DNA of 8,850 nt from Actinomycetes bacterium (GCA_023386365.1 JAEWJX010000023.1:1-8850); one strand, 5' to 3'. Positions 1 through 6,555 are shown, numbered from the stretch's first letter. Numbers and translations are program-made. Notes: generated by a model not told the origin, from the sequence alone.

Positions 1-84
1 CCCACCCACCTCACCGCCCCCCCGCCTCACCCCCCGGGGGGGGCCCTGTCTGTAACACTCCCCGCGACGCGACAGAATGGCGGG
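1..84. other. Intergenic region upstream of metX with C- and G-tracts
   Basis: I see no coding signal here. The stretch is dominated by C runs. It contains six Cs followed directly by eight Gs and then CCC (30-46), a perfect loopless C6/G6 palindrome. This could be the tail of a terminator for an upstream gene outside the window, but there is no U-tract. The last ~35 bases hold the presumed metX promoter. No Shine-Dalgarno is evident before the metX start apart from GGCGGG directly abutting the ATG, which is too close to work conventionally. Confidence 0.5.
50..78 (+). promoter_or_regulatory. Putative metX promoter, leaderless type
   Basis: A -10-like hexamer CAGAAT (73-78, four of six matches to TATAAT) lies 6 nt before the metX ATG. 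A weak -35-like CTGTAA (50-55, three of six matches to TTGACA) lies 17 bp further upstream. Transcription would begin at or next to the ATG, which fits the lack of a usable Shine-Dalgarno. An alternative -10 is TAACAC at 53-58, giving a ~20-nt leader without a ribosome site; I find it less convincing. Confidence 0.35.
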
Positions 85-1290
85 ATGGACTGGCAGACAC
101 CCGAGGACACGGTTCAGGCCGCGTTCGTCACCGAGTCCAACCGTCGCGCCCTCTCGGCCGTGCCGCCCGCATCCGGCGCCTGGCGGGTCGGCGACGACCC
201 CGGCGACCGGCAGTTCGCGCACCTCGGCGCGATGTCGTTCGAACGCGGCGGCTCACTGCCCTCGGTCGCGATCGCCTACGAGACCTGGGGCGAACTGAAC
301 GCCGCCGGCGACAACGCGGTGCTCGTGCTGCACGCACTCACCGGCGACAGTCACCTCACCGGCGCCCCCGGCCGCGGTCACGCGACCGCCGGATGGTGGT
401 CCGGGCTCGTCGGCCCCGACAAGGTGCTCGACCCGGCCAAGTGGTTCATCGTGGCGCCCAACATGCTGGGCGGCTGCCAGGGATCGACCGGGCCAGCCTC
501 CGTCGCCCCGGACGGCGCCGAATGGGGGTCGCGCTTCCCGTTCCTCACCATCCGCGATCAGGTGGCGGCCCAGCGCGCCCTCACCGACGAGCTGGGCATC
601 CGCAGTTGGGCCGCGGTGATCGGCGGCTCGATGGGTGGGATGCAGGTGCTGGAGTGGGCGGTCACCCACCCGGAGCGGGTCGAGAAGTTCGCCGTGCTCG
701 CGGCCCCACCGCTCTCGTCGGCCGACCAGATCGCACTCAACTTCGTGCAGTCCGAGGCGATCCGTGTCGACCCCGGCTTCGCCGGTGGCGACTACTACAA
801 CGCCGACGATGGCGACGGCCCCCACCACGGCCTAGCCCTCGCGCGCCGCATGGCCCTGCTCAACTACCGCTCCCCCACCGAACTCGACGACCGTTTCGCC
901 CGCAGCTGGCAGAGCGGACTCAACCCGATGGGCGGCGGCGGCCGTTTCGCCGTCGAAAGCTACCTCGACTTCCACGGCAACAAGTTCACGCGACGCTTCG
1001 ACGCCAACAGCTACCTGGTGCTCGTCGACGCGATGAACTCCCACGACGTGGGGCGTGACCGCGACGGTGTGGCTGCAGCCCTCGGCCGCGCGACCGGCCT
1101 GGGTCTCGTGTTGGGGATCGACTCCGACCGCCTCTTCCCCGTTCCCGGGCAACAGGTGATCGCCCAGCACCTGCCGAACAGTCTCAGCGGCTCCGAGCCG
1201 ATCGTCATCTCGTCGCCGTACGGACACGACGCGTTCCTCATCGAGGATGCGCTCGTCGGCGCCGAGCTCACGCGCCTGCTGGAGGCCTGA
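85..1290 (+). CDS. metX: Homoserine O-acetyltransferase
   Basis: This cytoplasmic alpha/beta-hydrolase-fold enzyme transfers acetyl from acetyl-CoA to L-homoserine, giving O-acetylhomoserine for methionine synthesis by direct sulfhydrylation or trans-sulfuration. The 401-residue product has the family's usual length. Visible hallmarks are the NMLGGCQGSTGP block (126-137), typical of MetX, the nucleophile elbow GGSMGG with Ser182, the SDRLFP segment with probable catalytic Asp348, and the GHDAFL segment with catalytic His381. The start ATG was chosen because the N-terminus looks native and no in-frame ATG or GTG occurs just upstream; there is no clear Shine-Dalgarno and a -10-like box sits 6 nt away, suggesting a leaderless mRNA. 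The stop overlaps the next gene's ATG by one base. In actinobacteria metX often follows metY, which would lie left of the window (inference). Acetyl rather than succinyl specificity is inferred from the family and not proven by the sequence. Confidence 0.97.
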   Translation: MDWQTPEDTVQAAFVTESNRRALSAVPPASGAWRVGDDPGDRQFAHLGAMSFERGGSLPSVAIAYETWGELNAAGDNAVLVLHALTGDSHLTGAPGRGHATAGWWSGLVGPDKVLDPAKWFIVAPNMLGGCQGSTGPASVAPDGAEWGSRFPFLTIRDQVAAQRALTDELGIRSWAAVIGGSMGGMQVLEWAVTHPERVEKFAVLAAPPLSSADQIALNFVQSEAIRVDPGFAGGDYYNADDGDGPHHGLALARRMALLNYRSPTELDDRFARSWQSGLNPMGGGGRFAVESYLDFHGNKFTRRFDANSYLVLVDAMNSHDVGRDRDGVAAALGRATGLGLVLGIDSDRLFPVPGQQVIAQHLPNSLSGSEPIVISSPYGHDAFLIEDALVGAELTRLLEA

Positions 1291-2138
1291 TGCGTCGCCC
1301 GCGCCGGCTCCTCCTCGGGATCGTCGCGGGCGTGATCGCGCTCGGCGCGGCCGGATGCACCGCCGCGGCACCCGAACTCCCCGCCGGCGTCACGGCGGAT
1401 GTGCTTCAGCGTCGCACCGACATCGCCGACGGCATGCTGGCGATCTCGGTGACCAACGGCTCGGATGCGCCGTTCACCCTCACCCGGGCGAGCTACACCG
1501 CACCCCGCTACGCCGAGGCGATGACGTGGGATGGGGGTGAACGCACGCTCGCTCCGGGGCGCACGCTCGACCTCCGCATCCGCCCCGCCGCCCTCGCGTG
1601 CGACACCGCCGACGGCGACGGGACCGTCACCCTCGACTTCCTCGACGGGGAAGGCCGCCCCGGCACCGCGCAGATCGCCCCGGGCGACCCGTTCGACCTG
1701 TTCCCGCGGTTCACGGATGAAGCGTGCGCGACCGAGGCCGTCGCCACCGTCGCCGACGTCGCGCTCGCCCGCGTCGACGGCGACGGGCAGCCAGGCCACC
1801 CCGCCGACGTCGTCATCACCGTCACCCCGACCGGAGACGCGGGCACGTTCACGCTCGACGGTGTCCGCGCTACCCCCCTCATCCGGATGTGGGGGCCCGG
1901 CGGGAGCGTCGAACGCCTCGCGCTCGACGTCGCGGTGCACGGCGACGACGAACCCCGCGAGGTGCGGGTGCCGATCGTGCCGGTCCGGTGCGATCCGCAC
2001 GCGCTCGCCGACGACAAGGTAGGGGCGAACCTGCCGCTCGAGTACACCGTCGACGGCACCCCCATCCGGGTGGTCCCGGCGGTCTCCGGCGAGTTCCGGG
2101 CCGCGATCCATGCCTTCGTGAGCGCATACTGCGCCTGA
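1290..2138 (+). CDS. Secreted lipoprotein of unknown function, internally duplicated
   Basis: This is a 282-residue protein whose biochemical function I do not recognise. A basic N-terminus (RR..RR) is followed by a hydrophobic stretch (7-22) and an AAGC lipobox with Cys23, so it should be lipidated and anchored outside the membrane. The mature part reads as beta-strand-rich with no membrane segments. Two halves, about 50-150 and 174-282, start similarly (ISVTNGSDAPFTL versus ITVTPTGDAGTFTL) and each carries two cysteines: Cys104/Cys146 and Cys234/Cys281. The second half contains RCDPHALADDKVG, a motif I associate with actinobacterial exported proteins; the first half has the weaker counterpart LACD. 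This suggests two tandem beta-sandwich-like domains, each closed by a disulfide (inference). Its ATG overlaps the metX TGA (TGATG), so it is probably translated by coupling to metX. A hairpin follows 11 nt after the stop. Confidence 0.85.
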   Translation: MRRPRRLLLGIVAGVIALGAAGCTAAAPELPAGVTADVLQRRTDIADGMLAISVTNGSDAPFTLTRASYTAPRYAEAMTWDGGERTLAPGRTLDLRIRPAALACDTADGDGTVTLDFLDGEGRPGTAQIAPGDPFDLFPRFTDEACATEAVATVADVALARVDGDGQPGHPADVVITVTPTGDAGTFTLDGVRATPLIRMWGPGGSVERLALDVAVHGDDEPREVRVPIVPVRCDPHALADDKVGANLPLEYTVDGTPIRVVPAVSGEFRAAIHAFVSAYCA

Positions 2139-2149
2139 CACTCGGGCGT

Positions 2150-2169
2150 GGCACCCCCTTTCGGGTGCC
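2150..2169 (+). terminator. Hairpin after the metX-lipoprotein operon, possible terminator
   Basis: A perfect 7-bp stem GGCACCC/GGGTGCC with a 6-nt loop starts 11 nt after the lipoprotein stop. No T-run follows (GAAGTCTG), so it is not a classical intrinsic terminator, although actinobacterial terminators often lack the U-tract. Its 3' arm can also pair with a later CACCC element at 2205-2209, so it could be part of a switch rather than a simple stop. Confidence 0.45.
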
Positions 2170-2204
2170 GAAGTCTGCCACCATGTTCGCGAGGAGGCCC
2201 CGGT

Positions 2205-2220
2205 CACCCAACGGGTGGAG
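2205..2220 (+). promoter_or_regulatory. Small hairpin overlapping the kinase ribosome binding site
   Basis: CACCC (2205-2209), a 3-nt loop and GGGTG (2213-2217) form a short stem. Its 3' arm overlaps the purine-rich GTGGAG (2215-2220) that lies 6 nt before the ATG at 2227 and is the best Shine-Dalgarno for the histidine kinase. When folded, the stem would mask part of that site. The spacing of GTGGAG is also the reason for preferring ATG 2227 over the in-frame GTG at 2215, whose nearest GAGGAGG (2191-2197) is 17 nt away. Confidence 0.3.
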
Positions 2221-2226
2221 TGCGCG

Positions 2227-3399
2227 ATGGATCTGATCGCCAAAGAACGCGACCGCGTCCTGCAACGGACGGCGCGGGTCTACGGACTGAGCTTCACCCT
2301 CGTCTCGGCGCTCTGTTACCTGCTGCCAGGCGCCGTGGACGGAGCCTTCGCGCTGTGGGCGGGTGCCGGGCTCTACCTGCTGCTCGCGGCATCCCAGTTC
2401 ATGCTCGGCATCAGCCGCAACCCGCTCTGGGTGCTTCTGCCGCTCCTCGCAGGCCTCGGCATCACCGCCGTCGCCACCTCGTTCGGCACGGTCTCTCTCG
2501 GCCAGGGCGGCGCCACCGCCATCCAGCTCCTCCTGTCGGGGTCTCTCGCCGCGGTCGCGATCGTGCTCACCGGCACGGTCTGGCGCGTGCTGAGCCTCGG
2601 CGGCGCCTTCGTCGGGGTCACGTTCGTCGCTCTGTGGCTGACGGCCGCATCGCAGGCGCCCCTCCGCACCGGAGGGCTGCTGCTGCTCGGCTGGTTCCTG
2701 GCGGGCGGGATCGGATTCTGGGTCTCGGCGGGCGTGCCGCAGGTGAGCAAACGGATCGCGAGCATCGGGCGCGCCCACCGGGCGGAACGCCAGGCGAGCG
2801 AGCTGGAGGCCCAGCGCCGTCAGTCGGCGCGACTGCTGCACGACACGGTGCTCGCCACGCTCACCCTGCTCGCGCACTCCGGTGTCGGAGTCACCCCCGA
2901 AGCCCTCCGGCAGCAGGCGGCCGACGACGCACGACTGCTCCGTCAACTGCGTCTCGGGTCGACCCCCACCCCGCAGTCCTCCGGCAGCTACCAGTTGGAC
3001 ACGGGCGGCGACTCCGAACCGGTCCTCGGCCGCACCCTCGAATCGGTGAAGCAGCGGTTCGGGCGCATGGGTCTCGAGGTGAGCTGGCACGGCACCGGTC
3101 AGGTGCTGCTGCCGAGCGAGGTGCTCGACGCCTTCCTGCTGGCGCTCGCGGAATGTCTGGAGAACGTGCGCCGACATTCGGGCGTCACGCAGGCGCACGT
3201 CACGATCACGGACGACGAGACCACCGTTCGCGCCATGGTGACGGATGCGGGGGTCGGCTTCGCGATCGCCGACATCGACGAAGCCAAGCTCGGCTTCGCG
3301 GAGTCGGTCGTCGCACGCCTCCGCGACGTGGGCGGAAACGCCCGCCTCTTCTCCTCGCCCGGCGCGGGGACGACCGTGGTCCTGGAGGTGCCCCGATGA
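2227..3399 (+). CDS. Membrane sensor histidine kinase, NarL/DesK-like family
   Basis: This is the sensor of a two-component system: it autophosphorylates a histidine and should pass the phosphate to the response regulator encoded two genes downstream. The 390-residue protein has six predicted TM helices (about 18-34, 39-60, 66-86, 97-118, 123-141, 149-169) with only short loops, so the signal is probably sensed in or at the membrane. A charged, likely coiled-coil linker (171-203) follows. The dimerisation/phosphorylation helix carries LLHDTVLATL with phospho-acceptor His205. The C-terminal ATPase domain shows the N-box ECLEN (309-313, Asn313), a G1 box DAGVGF (340-345) and a G2-like GAGTT (379-383). 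The usual glycine-rich GLGLxGMRER stretch is replaced by LGFAESVVARL, a lean version of the fold. Start ATG 2227 is chosen by its Shine-Dalgarno; GTG 2215 would add four residues. The last codons overlap the next start (ATGA). The ligand cannot be read from the sequence. Confidence 0.9.
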   Translation: MDLIAKERDRVLQRTARVYGLSFTLVSALCYLLPGAVDGAFALWAGAGLYLLLAASQFMLGISRNPLWVLLPLLAGLGITAVATSFGTVSLGQGGATAIQLLLSGSLAAVAIVLTGTVWRVLSLGGAFVGVTFVALWLTAASQAPLRTGGLLLLGWFLAGGIGFWVSAGVPQVSKRIASIGRAHRAERQASELEAQRRQSARLLHDTVLATLTLLAHSGVGVTPEALRQQAADDARLLRQLRLGSTPTPQSSGSYQLDTGGDSEPVLGRTLESVKQRFGRMGLEVSWHGTGQVLLPSEVLDAFLLALAECLENVRRHSGVTQAHVTITDDETTVRAMVTDAGVGFAIADIDEAKLGFAESVVARLRDVGGNARLFSSPGAGTTVVLEVPR

Positions 3400-4655
3400 C
3401 GACCGGCATCCCCGAGGAGAACACCCTCGGCATCGTGGTGGGTAACGCCGCCCGCGCCGTCTCCAAGACCGCCAAGCGGCTGGGCCAGGCGGGCGCCCGC
3501 CCCAGCCTGGGCAGCTCATTCCTCGGCCTCGGCGCCGACATCCTGGTCGTGCTGCGCGCCGTCTACGGACTCAGCCTGTTCATCGTGCTGTGGGATCGGT
3601 ACCCGTCGCCCTGGGTGGCGGCCGGCGGCTGGGGCCTGCTCGTCGTCGTGATCGCGACCACCATCATCGGAACCCGACTCGGTGGCGACCGGATGCCGAC
3701 CTGGGCGTTCCTGCTCGTGCTCACCGGCCTCGCGGGTGTCGTGACACTCGACCTCATCGCCACCTGGGAGCTCCACGACCTGGGCCGCACCCTCACAGCG
3801 GCGACCGCCGCCGGCATGTCGCTGCTGCTCGTGGTGACGCACCGCGGAGCGGTGGAGGTGATCGTCGCCGCCGGCGTGCTCGGCGTCACCCTCGCCGTGG
3901 CGATGTTCCTCAACACCCCACCCGGAACCCCGTTCGACGCGGATCACGTGGCACCCCAACTGGCCACCGTCGCATTCGTCGTCCTCCCCGCGGTGATCGG
4001 GGTCGTCGTCGTACACGGCTACCGACAGATGGTTCAACTCGAACTCGACCGGGTGCTCGTGCAGAGCAACGTGTCGGCGCCTCGCTACGCGGTCGGCATG
4101 CTCGCCTCCGAAGAGCTCGCCCGACTCGACCTCGCCGCGGAACGCCTGCTCGACTCCATCGCCACCAAGAAGACCGCGCTCCCCCTCACACCGAAGACGG
4201 CGTCGATCGCCGCATCCCTCGCCACCGAGCTGCGCTTGCATCTCATCGAGGGTCGACGCGAGACCTGGCTGTACCACGCGGTCAGCGAGTCGGAGATGCT
4301 CGGAAAGTCGGTCACGCTCGTCGACAAGTCGGCGCTCGCCGGACTCCTCGACCCCGCCCAGCGTGACGGCCTGCTCTCCGCCGCCTGGCTGCTCGTGTCC
4401 GACACGCGGAAGAAGTCGAGCCCGCATCGCACCGTGACGCTGCAGGTCGGCCCCCTCGCCCCCGGGAGCTCCGACCGCACCGACCGCAAGATCCTCATCC
4501 CGATCACCATCACGAGCACCGGAATCAGCCGGAATCGTGTCGATCCCGCGATCTGGGCCGCTCTCGGACGGGTCGGGCGATACTCTGACTCCACCGAGGA
4601 CGGAAGTCTGCGCGTCGACATCGAGACGCTCGTCGACAACCCCGCTGATATCTGA
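3396..4655 (+). CDS. Six-TM protein, probable degenerate histidine kinase paralogue
   Basis: This 419-residue membrane protein would ordinarily be called hypothetical. It has a ~45-residue cytoplasmic N-terminus, six predicted TM helices (about 47-67, 72-92, 101-122, 130-149, 152-173, 186-207) and a ~210-residue cytoplasmic C-terminus. Compared by eye with the kinase encoded just upstream it is collinear: VYGLS starts helix 1 in both (56-60 here, 18-22 there), GVT recurs in helix 5 (163-165 versus 130-132), and a TP-to-G segment of identical length follows the would-be phosphorylation helix (265-286 versus 223-244). The catalytic positions are lost: no His in RLLDSIATKK (250-259), Ser335 where the N-box Asn should be, and a G1 box reading TSTGIS (373-378) without Asp. 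I therefore infer a pseudokinase that modulates the kinase or regulator. The start overlaps the kinase stop (ATGA) and has GGAGG 7 nt upstream, implying coupled, near-equimolar synthesis. A membrane protein of different origin remains possible. Confidence 0.85.
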   Translation: MTTGIPEENTLGIVVGNAARAVSKTAKRLGQAGARPSLGSSFLGLGADILVVLRAVYGLSLFIVLWDRYPSPWVAAGGWGLLVVVIATTIIGTRLGGDRMPTWAFLLVLTGLAGVVTLDLIATWELHDLGRTLTAATAAGMSLLLVVTHRGAVEVIVAAGVLGVTLAVAMFLNTPPGTPFDADHVAPQLATVAFVVLPAVIGVVVVHGYRQMVQLELDRVLVQSNVSAPRYAVGMLASEELARLDLAAERLLDSIATKKTALPLTPKTASIAASLATELRLHLIEGRRETWLYHAVSESEMLGKSVTLVDKSALAGLLDPAQRDGLLSAAWLLVSDTRKKSSPHRTVTLQVGPLAPGSSDRTDRKILIPITITSTGISRNRVDPAIWAALGRVGRYSDSTEDGSLRVDIETLVDNPADI

Positions 4656-4667
4656 CCCCCCTGATCC

Positions 4668-4674
4668 AAAGGAG
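4668..4674 (+). promoter_or_regulatory. Strong ribosome binding site of the response regulator
   Basis: AAAGGAG lies 7 nt before the ATG at 4682, the best Shine-Dalgarno in the window. It fits a cytoplasmic regulator made in larger amounts than its two membrane partners, and it fixes the start codon. Confidence 0.75.
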
Positions 4675-4681
4675 CGCGCCG

Positions 4682-5344
4682 ATGGCACACCCCATCCGAC
4701 TCGCAGTCGTTGACGACCACCGCATGATCCTGAGCGGCCTCGCGAACTGGATCCGCAACGCCACCGACGAGATCGACGTGGTCGCCGAGCTCTCCACCTG
4801 GCCGGAACTCCTCACGCACCCCGCGTTCCCGGTCGACGTCGTGCTGCTCGACCTCGACCTGAAAGACAACATCCCGGTCGCGGTGAAGATCTCGGCCCTC
4901 AAATCCACGGGTGTGCGTGTCGTGCTGATGAGCACCTACTCGGAGCCGAACGTCGTGCGCGAAGCCCTCGCGGCCGGTGCGCTCGGCTACCTGGTGAAGA
5001 GCGAAGACGCCGAGATGATCGTCGAGGCGATCCGGGCGGCATCGCAGGGCGAAAGCTTCGTCTCGGCGGAGCTCGACCTCGCCATCAACGCCGCAGACAT
5101 CGGCGGCGCCCCCAAGCTCTCGGCGCAGGAGCGTCGCGTGATGGCGCTCTACGGTGGTGGCGAGCCGGTGAAGTCGGTCGCCTACCAGCTGGGCATCTCG
5201 GAAGAGACGGCGAAGAGCTACCTCAAGCGCATCCGTGAGAAGTACCGTGTGGCCGGCATCGATGTGGGCACCAAGGTTGCCCTGCGTCGCCGTGCCATCC
5301 AGGACGGCATCCTCATCCAGGACGCCCCCACCGGCACCTTCTAG
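4682..5344 (+). CDS. Response regulator, NarL/LuxR-type DNA-binding
   Basis: This 220-residue cytoplasmic transcription factor is the expected phosphorylation target of the kinase encoded at 2227-3399. The receiver domain (about 4-120) has the acidic pair Asp11-Asp12, phospho-acceptor Asp57 in VVLLDLDL, Ser84/Thr85 at the switch position and conserved Lys106 in GYLVKS, so all receiver residues are intact. After Asp57 the sequence is LDLKDN and not the common MPxxDG loop. The C-terminal helix-turn-helix (about 146-195) starts LSAQERRVMALY and has a recognition region EETAKSYLKRIREKY; the YLKRIREKY ending, in place of HxxxIxxKL, marks an actinobacterial branch of the LuxR/GerE domain. It lies 26 nt after the pseudokinase gene in the same operon. 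Targets are unknown; autoregulation of this operon would be usual. Its stop TAG shares a CTAG with the convergent MFS gene. Confidence 0.96.
   Translation: MAHPIRLAVVDDHRMILSGLANWIRNATDEIDVVAELSTWPELLTHPAFPVDVVLLDLDLKDNIPVAVKISALKSTGVRVVLMSTYSEPNVVREALAAGALGYLVKSEDAEMIVEAIRAASQGESFVSAELDLAINAADIGGAPKLSAQERRVMALYGGGEPVKSVAYQLGISEETAKSYLKRIREKYRVAGIDVGTKVALRRRAIQDGILIQDAPTGTF
5341..5344. other. CTAG palindrome shared as stop codon by two convergent genes
   Basis: TAG at 5342-5344 ends the response regulator on the + strand, and TAG on the complement of 5341-5343 ends the MFS gene on the - strand. The two reading frames overlap by four bases. No terminator hairpin is visible between them, so each transcript must run into the other gene unless factor-dependent termination acts. 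Confidence 0.9.
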
Positions 5345-6555
5345 CGGGCCGCCTTCGCGGACACCCACGCCCCGGCGAGCGCCAGCAGCACGCCGGGCAC
5401 GCAGAGCGCGAGTCCCAGCCAGGTCGGGGCCAGGTAACCCCAGCCTGCAGCGATGACCGCGCCGCCGAGGAACGCGCCGAGCGCATTGCCGATGTTGAGC
5501 GCCGAGTGGTTGATGGCGGCGGCGAGCGTCTGGCTGTCGCCTGCCACGTCCATGAGACGCGTCTGGATGGCGGGCGAGAGCGCGGATGCGGCGGCGCCCA
5601 CCCCGAACAGGAACACGAACAGCCCGACCGGATACGGAGCCGTCAGGCCGAGGCCGATCAGCACGACGGCGAACACCGCGAAGCTGACGAACAGGGTGCG
5701 CAGCACGCTGCGGTCGGCGGCCCAGCCGCCCACGAAGTTGCCGAGCGTCATCCCGAGCCCGAGCGTCACGAGCGCCCACGGCACGGCGGCCGCCGGCAGG
5801 CCCGTCACCTCGGTGGTGAGAGGCGCGACGTAGGTGTACACGGCGAAGAATCCGGCGAAGCCGACCGAGCCGGTGAGCAGCGCGAACCACACGGCCGGGC
5901 GGGCCAGTGCCCCCAGCTCGCGGCGCGGGGTCGCATCGGGGTCGCCGGGCTGCACCGGCACGGTGAAACGGATCGCGAGCACCGACAGGGCGAAGATCGC
6001 CGCGACCACCAGGTAGGCGGCACGCCATCCGGCCGACTGGCCGAGGGCCGTGATGAGCGGCACCCCCACGACGTTCGCCACCGTCAGGCCGGACAACACG
6101 AGGGCGACACCCTGCCCCCGCTTGCCGGGCCCCATGAGCGAGGCGGCGACGAGTGCGGCGATGCCGAAGTACGCACCGTGCGGGAGCGCGGCGAGGAAGC
6201 GGAACAGCACCACCAGTTCGAAGGTGGGCGCGAGCGCCGACGCCACGGTGCCGAGGGTGAAGGCCGCGGTGAGTCCCAACAGGATCGCGCGCCGCGGCAG
6301 CCGCGCCGCGAACACGGCGATCGTGGGAGCCCCCACCACCACGCCGAGCGCATAGGCGGCGATCATGACGCCCGCCTGCGCGATCGCGTCGTCGGACGAG
6401 GTCGCCCACACGCCAGGCAGGAGGTTCTCGGCGATCTGCGGCAGCAGACCCATCGCGACGAACTCGGTGGCGCCGATCCCGAAGCCTCCGAGTGCGAGGG
6501 CGAGCAGGGCGAGACGGGTGCGCGCCGGGGAGAGGACGGGCGTGTCGACGATCAC
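5341..6555 (-). CDS. MFS transporter, DHA1 family, AraJ/Cmx-like efflux
   Basis: This is a major facilitator superfamily permease of 404 residues with about 12 hydrophobic segments, the normal size for proton-coupled drug or sugar exporters. The first helix carries GIGATEFVAMGLLPQIAE (26-43), the hallmark of the AraJ/YdhP/Cmx-like DHA1 subgroup. A degenerate motif A (GAP...ARLPRR, 75-89), a motif-B Arg in RFLAALPHGAYFG (Arg119) and a motif-C-like segment LSGLTVANVVGVP (154-166) follow. It probably exports a small hydrophobic compound, drug or sugar; the substrate cannot be read from the sequence. The start is a GTG whose GTGA overlaps the TGA of the upstream glycosyltransferase-like gene; there is no good Shine-Dalgarno and no other start before the first helix, so translation is likely coupled. 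The open frame extends much further upstream, but that part lies antisense-frame inside the neighbouring gene and has no MFS character. Confidence 0.93.
   Translation of the reverse strand: MIVDTPVLSPARTRLALLALALGGFGIGATEFVAMGLLPQIAENLLPGVWATSSDDAIAQAGVMIAAYALGVVVGAPTIAVFAARLPRRAILLGLTAAFTLGTVASALAPTFELVVLFRFLAALPHGAYFGIAALVAASLMGPGKRGQGVALVLSGLTVANVVGVPLITALGQSAGWRAAYLVVAAIFALSVLAIRFTVPVQPGDPDATPRRELGALARPAVWFALLTGSVGFAGFFAVYTYVAPLTTEVTGLPAAAVPWALVTLGLGMTLGNFVGGWAADRSVLRTLFVSFAVFAVVLIGLGLTAPYPVGLFVFLFGVGAAASALSPAIQTRLMDVAGDSQTLAAAINHSALNIGNALGAFLGGAVIAAGWGYLAPTWLGLALCVPGVLLALAGAWVSAKAAR

Noticed and set aside
2148..3395. Long open extension in the frame of the 6-TM pseudokinase, upstream of its ATG
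   Set aside because: The extra ~416 codons read as Arg/Pro/Gly/His-rich text out of frame with the clearly real kinase gene. The ATGA junction with a good Shine-Dalgarno marks the true start at 3396.
1879..3519. Long - strand open frame antisense to the lipoprotein and kinase genes
   Set aside because: Composition is skewed to Arg, Gly and Pro with no motif, and it opposes two supported genes.
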